A stretch of DNA of 20,656 nucleotides, taken from contig CATOKC010000052.1 of NCBI GenBank assembly GCA_951800675.1, forward strand, positions 1 through 20,656. The letters run 5' to 3'. This document shows, piece after piece, positions 6,662 to 14,600 of the stretch. The stretch is from an uncultured Oscillibacter sp. GTDB lineage: Bacteria > Bacillota_A > Clostridia > Oscillospirales > Oscillospiraceae. A model generated the notes under the pieces. It was given only the letters and a program-made list of their open reading frames with translations. It searched no databases and was not told the origin of the DNA. The translations under genes were made by a program, and so were the position numbers. How positions within the stretch are numbered: the stretch's first letter is position 1; each line of letters opens with the position of its first letter.

Positions 6662-6681
6662 AACGACCAAGCAACGACCAA
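6662..6681 (+). repeat. Direct repeat AACGACCAA x2 near the attachment core
   Basis: Two exact copies (6662-6670 and 6673-6681) are spaced 11 bp, one helical turn, about 75 bp from the tRNA fragment. Pairs like this are typical of integrase arm-binding sites; this role is inferred. Confidence 0.4.
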
Positions 6682-6704
6682 AACCGCCGGAAATGGAGAA
6701 AAAA

Positions 6705-6747
6705 GAAAGCCCTGTATCCGTTCTGCTACAATGGATACAGGGCTTTC
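6705..6747. terminator. Terminator at the right end of the phage-like element
   Basis: A 15-bp perfect stem, GAAAGCCCTGTATCC (6705-6719) with its complement at 6733-6747 and a 13-nt loop. Read on the minus strand it is followed by TTTTTTCTCC, so it may be the native terminator of the minus-strand tRNA. On the plus strand TTTCTTCTT follows, enough to stop the element's operon. Confidence 0.7.
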
Positions 6748-6753
6748 TTCTTG

Positions 6754-6798
6754 TGGTTGCGGAGACAGGATTTGAACCTGCGACCTCCGGGTTATGAG
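6754..6798 (-). tRNA. 3' fragment of tRNA-Met(CAT), probable attachment-site core
   Basis: On the minus strand, 45 nt match the 3' part of a tRNA: anticodon loop CTCATAA, 3' anticodon stem CCCGG, variable loop AGGTC, T arm GCAGG-TTCAAAT-CCTGT, acceptor strand CTCCGCA, then A and an encoded CCA. The 5' half is absent: no complementary TGCGGAG or D arm lies in the expected place beyond 6798. It is therefore a fragment, not a functional tRNA, as produced when an element integrates into the 3' end of a tRNA gene and duplicates the core. The intact gene should lie outside the window. Confidence 0.8.
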
Positions 6799-7516
6799 CT
6801 GTGCTTCAAAGTACGGTTTAGACGTTTTGGGCACTTTCAGAAGCTTTACTGCCTGGTGCGAACTGCTTTCCCGCCCTTTTTACCCCGTTGTCTCCATTGC
6901 GTTTTTCCGGTTCTGGGTCAGCTTATGGGTCAGACGGAGGTGGGAGGGCAGGAGTGCGGACAAGGGCTTCATGGATTGTACCACCGTCTTCAAAGAGAGA
7001 TCACTCCCAGCCATAGGAGAATACTGTGCAATTCATTTGGTTTTCACTTCCGCTTTCTCTGTTTTATTTTTGAAAACCACCTGACCTGAGGAGGCGTTGG
7101 TGTTGTTCTGTTTGCTGCGCCACCGCTGAACTCTGACCACTGGAGCAAAGACTGGGTCTACAACTCATTTTCGATAAAGCAGAATAAGATCAAGATGATA
7201 TTTCGACCGTTTTGCCGAATAGAGACGATAAAGTAAACTGTGATAAGTAATCGGCGATAAACCCAGCATTCTCTGTCCCTGAAAGGGAGAAGAACACGGA
7301 GCACAGCAGAAAGCAACGGGGACACCGATGCCGGATCTCCCACGTTTCGGGCCGTAATCCGCCATGCGCGATTTCGCGAGAGGACAGCACCCCCCGACTG
7401 ATCGGAAATATAGTTTTGCGATAAGCGCATGAGAGACCTTTTTGCCTTTGCCCGGATTTTATAGCGCTTCGCGCCACCTGTCGAATTTGTTTTTCACAAA
7501 AATCCGTCATCGCGCA
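6799..7516. other. About 700 bp without a convincing gene (probable element relic plus leader upstream of glnA)
   Basis: No open frame here has a ribosome site or recognisable product. A direct repeat TGGGTCAG x2 (6914-6921, 6926-6933; 12-bp spacing) lies about 120 bp from the tRNA fragment and could be an integrase arm site of a second, lost element. A 44-codon minus-strand frame (6880-7014) contains VVQSMKPLSALLPSHLRLTH but has no clear start signal or family. 7090-7516 is more AT-rich with scattered short inverted repeats and holds nothing I can name. Confidence 0.5.
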
Positions 7517-7546
7517 TTGACACAGCGGCGGACTTTACGGTATAAT
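7517..7546 (+). promoter_or_regulatory. glnA promoter
   Basis: Near-consensus TTGACA (7517-7522), 18-bp spacer, TATAAT (7541-7546). The expected start, about 7553, lies only some 5 nt before the leader hairpin. Confidence 0.85.
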
Positions 7547-7557
7547 CTCTTCCAGAG

Positions 7558-7598
7558 AGAGCAAAGGCGCCCCCTCAGGGGGTGTCTTTGCTCTTTTT
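7558..7598 (+). terminator. Leader terminator of glnA (probable antitermination site)
   Basis: The stem AGAGCAAAG + GCGCCCCC (7558-7574) pairs with GGGGGTGT + CTTTGCTCT (7578-7594) around a 3-nt loop: 17 bp including two G-U pairs, followed by TTTTT. It lies 50 nt upstream of the glnA start, so unless it is bypassed glnA is off. The arm core GCAAAGGCG recurs before amt and glnN. Confidence 0.85.
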
Positions 7599-7648
7599 AT
7601 GTCAGGTATTATCTCAATTAGCGGGCCTTGGGCCGAAAGGAGCACAGA

Positions 7649-8977
7649 ATGGAAGGATACACCAGAGAGGAGATCCTCCGCCTGATCCAGGAGGAGGACG
7701 TCCAGTTTATCCGGATGCAGTTTACCGATCTCTTTGGACAGCTGAAAAATGTGGCAATTACGGTATCGCAGATTGAGCGGGCACTGGACGGGGAGATCAT
7801 GCTGGACGGCAGTTCTATCCAGGGCTCCGTCCGTGTGGAGGAGTCCGACCAGTATTTGAAGCCGAATTTGAATACGTTCGCCATCCTGCCCTGGCGTCCG
7901 CAGTATGGCAAGGTGGCCCGGATGATCTGCAATGTCCACAACCCGGACGGCTCTCCCTTTGCCGGAGATCCCCGGAACGTGCTGAAGCAGGCACTGCAGA
8001 CGGTAGAGGATATGGGACTGGCCCTGAATGTGGGGCCGGAGCTGGAGTTTTTCCTCTTTCTCACTGATGAGGAGGGGAATCCCTCTACCAGGACCGCCGA
8101 CAGAGCGGGATACTTTGACCTTGGTCCCCTGGATCACGGCGAGAGCACCCGCCGGGAGGTGGCTCTGGCGCTGGAGAAGATGGGAATCGGGGTGGAGGCC
8201 AGTCACCACGAGGTCGCTGCCGGACAGCACGAGATAGACCTGAAATACGCGGATGCCCTTACTGCCGCCGACAACATTATGACTCTCAAACTGGCTGTGA
8301 AGACCCTGGCCCAGAAGAACGGACTCCACGCCACCTTCATGCCAAAGCCCCTGCGGGATGCGGCGGGCAACGGGATGCATATCAACCTCTCTCTGTTCCG
8401 TGAGGGACGGAATATGTTTTATGACGAAAGGGATCCACAGAGATTGTCCCTTCTGGCCCGGCAGTTTATCGCGGGCCTTCTGGAGCACGCCCGGGGATTC
8501 TGTGCGCTGGCCAATCCGCTGGTGAATTCCTACAAACGAATGGTGGCGGGCTACGAGGCTCCCTGCTGCCTGACCTGGTCCTCCGGCAACCGCTCTGCGC
8601 TCATCCGAATTCCCGTTTCCAGAGGGCAGGGGACCCGCGTGGAGCTGCGGAGCCCCGACCCCACCTGTAATCCCTATCTGACGCTGGCGGCATGTCTCGC
8701 TGCGGGGCTGGACGGCATCCGGCGGGAGCTGGAGCCGCCGCCGGAGATTGCCGGAAACCTCTACCACATGTCGCCGGAAGAGCTGGCGTCGCGGGGAATC
8801 CGGAATCTGCCCTCGTCGCTGGAGGATGCCCTCCGGGCAATGGAGGCGGATCCGGTGGTAATAAAGGCGTTGGGGCCTTATGCTGCGCGGTATATTGAGG
8901 GCAAACGGCAGGAGTGGGAGGAATACCGAACACAGATATCCCAGTGGGAGCTGGACCGCTGCCTGATTACATGGTGA
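7649..8977 (+). CDS. glnA: Glutamine synthetase type I (GSI-alpha)
   Basis: A 442-residue enzyme making glutamine from glutamate, ammonia and ATP in the cytoplasm; B. subtilis GlnA has 444 residues. The start at 7649 follows AAAGGAG. Visible motifs include MLDGSSIQGSVRVEESD with Arg62 (the glutamine-feedback residue of GSI-alpha), the metal/glutamate motif NVGPELEFFLF, HHEVAAGQHEIDLKYADAL, GNGMHINLSL, and NSYKRMVAGYEAPCC with the Glu-flap region. The C-terminus (WEEYRTQISQWELDRC) matches GSI-alpha rather than the adenylylated beta type, and the tyrosine adenylylation motif is absent. It shares a transcript with the ANTAR gene 7 nt downstream. Expression should depend on reading through the leader hairpin. 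Confidence 0.96.
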   Translation: MEGYTREEILRLIQEEDVQFIRMQFTDLFGQLKNVAITVSQIERALDGEIMLDGSSIQGSVRVEESDQYLKPNLNTFAILPWRPQYGKVARMICNVHNPDGSPFAGDPRNVLKQALQTVEDMGLALNVGPELEFFLFLTDEEGNPSTRTADRAGYFDLGPLDHGESTRREVALALEKMGIGVEASHHEVAAGQHEIDLKYADALTAADNIMTLKLAVKTLAQKNGLHATFMPKPLRDAAGNGMHINLSLFREGRNMFYDERDPQRLSLLARQFIAGLLEHARGFCALANPLVNSYKRMVAGYEAPCCLTWSSGNRSALIRIPVSRGQGTRVELRSPDPTCNPYLTLAACLAAGLDGIRRELEPPPEIAGNLYHMSPEELASRGIRNLPSSLEDALRAMEADPVVIKALGPYAARYIEGKRQEWEEYRTQISQWELDRCLITW

Positions 8978-8984
8978 GCCGCAG

Positions 8985-9521
8985 ATGGAGCGAGCGATTG
9001 TCGCTTTTGCAGATGAGCGCATCCGGCAAAAGAGCCTGTGCCTGCTGAGCAGGGAGGGCTGGGAAACCATGGTCTGCGCTTCCGGTGCGGAGGTGATCCG
9101 CATGGCCCGGCAGCTGGGCAGCGCCATGGTAATCTGTGGCTTTCACCTGCCGGATATGACGGCGGATACCCTGGCGGCAGAGCTGCGGGGAACAGCGGTG
9201 CTGCTGGTCATAGCCAGGGCTTCCTATCTGGACCTGTGCGGCGGAGAAAATCTCTACAAGCTGCCTCTGCCCGCCACACATGCTGAGTTCATGGCCTCGT
9301 TAAGGCTGCTTTTGGATTTTGAGAGCACACATCTCCGCCACCCTGTTTCCGGGAGAGGAGAAGAGGCCCAGCAGCTGATCCGGAAGGCCAAGGAGCTCCT
9401 CATGGATGTAAACCGCATGAGCGAGGAGGAGGCCCACCGGTTTCTCCAGCGCCGGGCCATGGACAGCGGCATGAAGCTGGCGGAGGCCGCCCGTTGGGTT
9501 GTGGAGTCTTACAATGTATGA
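8985..9521 (+). CDS. ANTAR-domain antiterminator, NitR-like, with degenerate receiver
   Basis: A 178-residue protein. Residues 1-115 form a receiver-like domain (MERAIVAFADERIRQKSLCL); about 123-178 is an ANTAR RNA-binding domain with AQQLIRKAKELLMDVNRMSE, EEAHRFLQRRAMDSGMKLAE and AARWVV, the classic three-helix pattern. ANTAR proteins bind nascent leader RNA and prevent intrinsic terminators from forming. The receiver site reads VICGFHLPDM with Gly52 where the phospho-acceptor Asp should be. D10/E11 and K92 are kept, so normal phosphorylation is unlikely and another signal, perhaps contact with glutamine synthetase, may control it. It lies 7 nt after glnA in one operon. An ANTAR protein, NitR, behind clostridial glnA has been described as an antiterminator of nitrogen genes. 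Confidence 0.9.
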   Translation: MERAIVAFADERIRQKSLCLLSREGWETMVCASGAEVIRMARQLGSAMVICGFHLPDMTADTLAAELRGTAVLLVIARASYLDLCGGENLYKLPLPATHAEFMASLRLLLDFESTHLRHPVSGRGEEAQQLIRKAKELLMDVNRMSEEEAHRFLQRRAMDSGMKLAEAARWVVESYNV

Positions 9522-9591
9522 CGTTGGGTGAATTGTATAATTTTGCAAAAGTTTTTTGTGTAGATACTCTAATATCTTGTATCCCCCTCTA

Positions 9592-9621
9592 TTGACGGAG
9601 CTGCCGGCGCCGTGGTAAAGT
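9592..9621 (+). promoter_or_regulatory. amt promoter
   Basis: TTGACG (9592-9597), 18-bp spacer, TAAAGT (9616-9621), the weakest -10 of the four nitrogen promoters. The expected start is near 9628, about 7 nt before the leader hairpin. Confidence 0.7.
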
Positions 9622-9634
9622 GTACCCATCACAA

Positions 9635-9682
9635 GGGCAAAGGCGTCCTGAGAGCGTGACTCTCGGACGCCTTTGCCCGTTT
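9635..9682 (+). terminator. Leader terminator of amt (probable antitermination site)
   Basis: A perfect 14-bp stem GGGCAAAGGCGTCC (9635-9648) with GGACGCCTTTGCCC (9665-9678) is capped by an inner GAGAG-CGTGA-CTCTC hairpin with one bulged T, giving 19 pairs in all. The T-run is broken (GTTTCATTT). The amt Shine-Dalgarno follows within 10 nt, so the stem could also affect translation. Confidence 0.8.
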
Positions 9683-9701
9683 CATTTAAGGAGGGAGTAC
9701 T

Positions 9702-11420
9702 ATGTATTCATCTGTCAGCACCATCTGGGTTCTGCTGGGAGCGGCTCTGGTCTTCCTGATGCAGGCGGGCTTCGCCATGTGCGAGGCAGGCTTTACCCGA
9801 GCCAAGAACACCGGCAATATCCTGATGAAGAACCTCATGGACTTCTGCATTGGCACACCTACTTACTGGCTTCTGGGCTTTGGATTGATGTTTGCCGGGC
9901 CCGGGGCCATCATCGGAGGGCTGGACCCCTTCGTCCGAGGGGACTATTCCGCCGTCCTGCCCGCCGGGGTGCCCCTGTTTGCCTACCTCATTTTCCAGAC
10001 GGTCTTCTGCGCCACGTCGGCCACCATCGTCTCCGGGGCTATGGCGGAGCGGACCAGGTTCATTTCCTACTGCCTCTACTCTTTCTGCATCTCCGCCTTT
10101 ATCTATCCCGTTTCCGGCCACTGGATCTGGGGCGGCGGCTGGCTGAGCCGATTGGGATTCCATGACTTTGCGGGTTCCACGGCGGTTCACATGGTGGGCG
10201 GCGTGTGCGCCTGCATCGGCGCAGCTATCCTGGGTCCCCGGATCGGCAAATACGACGACCAGGGCAGGCCCCGGGCCATCCTGGGCCACAGTCTGTCCCT
10301 GGGCGCTCTGGGTGTGTTTATCCTCTGGTTCTGCTGGTTTGGTTTCAACGGCTGCTCCACCGTGGGCATGGAGGGGGATGATGTGATCGTCAGCGCGGGG
10401 CTGATTTTTGTCACCACCAACATGGCCCCGGCGGTGGCCAGTGTCGTGACTATGATCTACACTTGGGTTCGCTACAAGAAGCCGGATGTGGGCATGACCC
10501 TTAACGCCGCCCTGGCGGGGCTGGTGGCAATCACCGCCGGCTGCGACGTGGTCTCCCCGGCGGGAGCCGCCGCCATCGGAGCCATCGCCGGACTGCTGCT
10601 GCCTGTCTCCGTGAATTTCTTCGACTCCGTTTTGAAGATCGACGACCCGGTGGGTGCGATTTCCGTCCACGGCATCTGCGGCGCGGCGGGGACCATCCTC
10701 GTCGGCCTCTTCTCCACCAGCGAGGGTCTGCTTTACGGCCACGGCGCCCATTTCCTCCTGATCCAGTGTCTGGGCGCAGTCTGCACGGCCCTCTGGGCGG
10801 CGGTGATGATTACCATCGTTTTCCTGGTCATCAAGCACACAATCGGGCTTCGCGTCTCCCAGGAGGAGGAGCTGAAGGGCCTGGACATCACGGAGCACGG
10901 CCTGCCCTCCGCTTACGGTGGCTTCGCCTTCGTCTACGACGATACGCCGGACGGCCTGCCGGTCCCTGCAGCGCCCGAAGCCGTTCCCCTGCAGGAGGCG
11001 GTACCGGTGGAGACCGTGCCCCCCGCCGTCTCCGTTGAAGCATCCCGGGGCGGCGTGAAAATAACCAGAGTGGACATTCTCTGTAAGATGGAGCGATTCG
11101 ACGCGCTGAAGCGGGCCATGTTCAATATCGGCATTACAGGCATGACGGCAACCAATGTCATGGGCTGCGGCGAGCAGCGAGGCAAGACGGAGGGCTACTT
11201 CCGGGGCGCCAAGGTGGAGGCCACCATGCTGCCCAGCATCCAGGTGTCCATCGTGGTCAGCAAGGTGCCGGTGAGTCTGGTGGTGGAAACCGCCCGGAAG
11301 GTGCTGTACACCGGCGCTTTCGGTGATGGAAAGATTTTCGTTTACAACGTGGAAAATGTGGTGAAGGTACGCACTGGCGGGCAGGGCTATGACGCTCTCC
11401 AGGACGAAGAGGCAAAATAA
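9702..11420 (+). CDS. amt: Ammonium transporter with C-terminal PII domain (Amt-GlnB fusion)
   Basis: A 572-residue membrane protein starting at ATG 9702 after AAGGAGG. Residues about 1-400 are an Amt channel: QAGFAMCEAGFTRAKNTGNI early on, then HDFAGSTAVHMVGG with the first twin histidine and the conserved Asp, and VHGICGAAGTI with the second. A Pro/Val-rich linker (about 415-450) leads to a complete PII domain (452-572), with NIGITGMTATNVMGCGEQRG, the T-loop YFRGAKVEATMLP, and GAFGDGKIFVYNVENVVKV for nucleotide binding. The uridylylated T-loop Tyr51 is replaced by Val (RGAKV). PII normally plugs Amt from the cytoplasm, so here the gate is covalently attached, probably reading ATP/ADP/2-oxoglutarate rather than being modified. 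There is no clear terminator after the gene. Confidence 0.95.
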   Translation: MYSSVSTIWVLLGAALVFLMQAGFAMCEAGFTRAKNTGNILMKNLMDFCIGTPTYWLLGFGLMFAGPGAIIGGLDPFVRGDYSAVLPAGVPLFAYLIFQTVFCATSATIVSGAMAERTRFISYCLYSFCISAFIYPVSGHWIWGGGWLSRLGFHDFAGSTAVHMVGGVCACIGAAILGPRIGKYDDQGRPRAILGHSLSLGALGVFILWFCWFGFNGCSTVGMEGDDVIVSAGLIFVTTNMAPAVASVVTMIYTWVRYKKPDVGMTLNAALAGLVAITAGCDVVSPAGAAAIGAIAGLLLPVSVNFFDSVLKIDDPVGAISVHGICGAAGTILVGLFSTSEGLLYGHGAHFLLIQCLGAVCTALWAAVMITIVFLVIKHTIGLRVSQEEELKGLDITEHGLPSAYGGFAFVYDDTPDGLPVPAAPEAVPLQEAVPVETVPPAVSVEASRGGVKITRVDILCKMERFDALKRAMFNIGITGMTATNVMGCGEQRGKTEGYFRGAKVEATMLPSIQVSIVVSKVPVSLVVETARKVLYTGAFGDGKIFVYNVENVVKVRTGGQGYDALQDEEAK

Positions 11421-11551
11421 ATCGGTGCGTATGTGAATGGAGAACATTCGTCCGCAGCGCATAAATGCACAAAGAGTGCTGACACAAAAAGAAATCTTTT
11501 GGCGCAGTTACTGAAAACGGGAGAATAGCTCGATATTTTCAGGAAAAAGCG

Positions 11552-11581
11552 TTGACAGCTGCGTATTTTTGCACGTATAAT
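11552..11581 (+). promoter_or_regulatory. gltBD promoter
   Basis: TTGACA (11552-11557), 18-bp spacer, TATAAT (11576-11581), full consensus. The start is expected near 11588, 6 nt before the leader hairpin. Confidence 0.85.
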
Positions 11582-11593
11582 AAAAAATATGAG

Positions 11594-11635
11594 AGAGCAA
11601 CGGGGCCTCCCAAGGGGTCCCGTTGCTCTTTTTTT
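11594..11635 (+). terminator. Leader terminator of gltB (probable antitermination site)
   Basis: The arm AGAGCAACGGGG (11594-11605) pairs with TCCCGTTGCTCT (11618-11629), continued by CCTC with GGGG around a 4-nt loop, and followed by seven Ts. It is the most classical of the four terminators. The arm begins AGAGCAA as in glnA, but the core differs (CGGGG for AGGCG). The gltB start is 28 nt beyond the T-run. Confidence 0.87.
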
Positions 11636-11662
11636 ATTTTGCCAGCGAACGGAGTGTTTTTT

Positions 11663-14600
11663 ATGTCATTTGTGTCTCCGCTGTACAGCTCCCGGTTTGA
11701 GCACGACGCCTGCGGCATTGGCGCAGTTGTGGACATCCGGGGACGAAAATCCCACGGGACGGTGGACAGCGCTTTAAAAATCGTGGAAAAGCTGGAGCAC
11801 CGCGCCGGAAAGGACGCCGCCGGAGAGACCGGCGACGGCGTGGGCCTGCTGCTCCAGGTGCCCCACAGGTTGATGGTAAAAGCCACCGGTAACCTCGGAA
11901 TCGCTCTGGGGGGTGAACGGGATTATGGCGTGGGGGTGTTCTTCTTCCCCCAGGACAGGGTCAGGCGGGCCCAGGCCCAAAAGATGCTGGAGATCATTGT
12001 GGACAAGGAGGGACTGGAGTTCCTGGGCTGGCGGGACGTGCCGGTCCATCCGGAGGTGCTGGGGGAGAAGGCGAGAAGCTGTATGCCCCATATCTGCCAC
12101 TGCTTCGTGAAGCGCCCGGAGGACTGTGCCCGGGGTCTGGAGTTCGACCGGAGGCTGTATGTTGTCCGGCGGGTATTTGAACAGTCCAATGTCAATACCT
12201 ATATCCCCTCTTTCTCCAGCCGGACGATTGTCTATAAGGGAATGTTTCTGGTGGAGCAGCTGCGGCAGTTCTATGCCGATTTGACGGACCCGGACTGTCA
12301 GAGCGCCATCGCCCTGGTCCACTCCCGTTTCTCCACCAATACCTCCCCCTCCTGGGAGAGGGCGCACCCCAACCGGTATATTCTCCACAACGGGGAGATC
12401 AATACCATCCGGGGAAATGCGGACCGGATGCTGGCCCGGGAGGAGACCGTCTCCTCTCCCGTTATGGATGACGATATGGATAAGATTCTGCCTGTTGTGG
12501 ACCAGAACGGGTCAGACTCCGCTATGCTGGACAACACCCTGGAGTTCCTGATGATGAACGGTATGGAGCTGCCTCGGGCCGTCATGCTCTGCATCCCGGA
12601 GCCGTGGGCTAAGGATAAGCGGATGGACCGGGAGAAGCGGGATTTCTACCACTATTACGCCACCATGATGGAGCCCTGGGACGGGCCCGCCGCCATCGTC
12701 TTCTCTGACGGCGACACCGTGGGGGCGGTGCTGGACCGGAACGGACTTCGGCCCTGCCGGTGGTATCTCACAGACGATCAACAACTGATTCTCTCCTCCG
12801 AGGTGGGAGTGCTGGATGTGCCGCCGGAGTGCATTGTAAAAAAGTCCCGCCTTCAGCCGGGACGGATGCTGCTGGCGGACCTCCGGGAAGGCCGGCTGGT
12901 GGACGACGCAGAGCTCAAATCCCGCTATGCCCGCCGCCAGCCCTACGGCGAGTGGCTGGACGCCAATCTGATTCACCTCCGGGACCTCCCCATTCCCAAC
13001 AAGCGGGTGGAGACCCATACTCAGGAGCTGCGGGACCGGCTGTATAAGGCCTTCGGCTACACCTATGAGGAGGTGAAGGATGCCATTCTCCCCATGGCCC
13101 GGGATGGGATGGAGCCCACCTCCGCCATGGGGGTGGACACGCCGCTGGCAGTACTCAGCGAGCGCCGCCAACCCCTGTTCAACTACTTCAAGCAGCTTTT
13201 CGCCCAAGTGACGAATCCCCCCATCGACGCCATCCGGGAAGAAATTGTCACCGACACCACCGTTTATGTGGGCCCCAGCGGCAACCTGCTGGAAGAGAAA
13301 GCGTCCAACTGTACGGTTCTTCAAATCCAAAACCCCATTTTGACCTCGGTGGACCTGATGAAAATTCGGCATATGGACCGCCCGGGCTTCCATGTGGAGA
13401 CCGTTTCCCTGCTGTACTACAAGGGATCCCCTCTGGCCAACGCCTTGGACCGTCTGGTGGTGAATGTGGACCGGGCCTATAAGAAGGGCGCCAACATTAT
13501 CATTCTCTCGGACCGGGGCGTGGATGAAAATCACGTGGCGATTCCCTCTCTCCTGGCGGTGAGTACCCTGGAGCAGCACCTGGTTCGGACCAAAAAACGG
13601 ACAGCGGTCTCCATGGTTCTGGAGAGCGCGGAGCCCCGGGACGTCCACCATTTTGCAACGCTTCTGGGATACGGTGCCCAGGCGATCAATCCCTATCTGG
13701 CCCAGGAGTGCGTGGAGGAGCTGGTGGAGCGGGGACTGCTGGACAAGGAGTCCTCCGTGGCCGTCAGGGACTACAATGAGGCCATTCTCCACGGAATTGT
13801 GAAGATCGCCTCCAAAATGGGAATCTCCACCATCCAGTCCTACCAGTCCGCCCAGATTTTTGAGTGCGTGGGCATCAACAGGGCCACTGTGGACCGGTAC
13901 TTCACCAACACGGTCAGCCGTGTGGAGGGCGTGGGGCTGGAGGAAATCGGAGAGGGCGTAGAGTGGAATCACAGTCAGGCTTTCGACCCTCTGGGTCTGG
14001 GTTTTGACTCCACGCTGGATTCCGCAGGGATTCACAAGCTCCGTTCCGGACCGGACAAAGAGGACCATATGTACAACCCGCGCACCATTCTCCTTTTGCA
14101 GAAGGCGGCGCGGGAAGGGAGCTATGAGATTTTTAAGGAGTACAGTGCCCTGGTGGATTTTGCCGACAAACCCCACACGCTGCGGGGCCTGTTGGATTTC
14201 CGTGTTTCGGAGGACGGGGGAATCCCCCTGGAAGAGGTGGAACCGGTGGAGAGCATTGTCCGGCGGTTCAAGACCGGGGCCATGAGCTATGGCTCCATCT
14301 CCCGGGAGGCCCACGAGTGCATGGCTATTGCGATGAACCGCATTGGCGGAAAATCCAACTCCGGCGAGGGCGGCGAGGCACGGGAGCGGCTGAGCAGTGA
14401 CCGCCGCTCCGCCATCAAACAGGTGGCCTCAGGCCGCTTCGGCGTCACCAGTGAGTATCTGGTCAGCGCTGATGAGATTCAGATCAAGATGGCCCAGGGG
14501 GCCAAGCCCGGCGAGGGGGGGCACCTGCCGGGGAAAAAGGTATATCCCTGGATTGCCAGGACCCGGTGTTCTACCCCCGGCGTGACCCTGATCTCCCCGC

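Noticed and set aside
6754..6870. Intact tRNA-Met gene on the minus strand
   Set aside because: The 5' acceptor strand TGCGGAG and a D arm are absent upstream of the fragment.
6751..7089. Plus-strand frame reading through the tRNA fragment (MWLRRQDLNLRPPGYELC...)
   Set aside because: This start is the well-known spurious translation of the antisense of a tRNA 3' end; no ribosome site.
9708..11462. A 584-codon open frame on the minus strand opposite amt
   Set aside because: Low-complexity His/Gly/Asp-rich translation, no ribosome site, and lies exactly antisense to a clearly real gene; a shadow of GC-rich codon use.
12512..14314. A 600-codon minus-strand frame opposite gltB
   Set aside because: Same reason: repetitive His/Gly/Val composition and full overlap with the conserved gltB frame.
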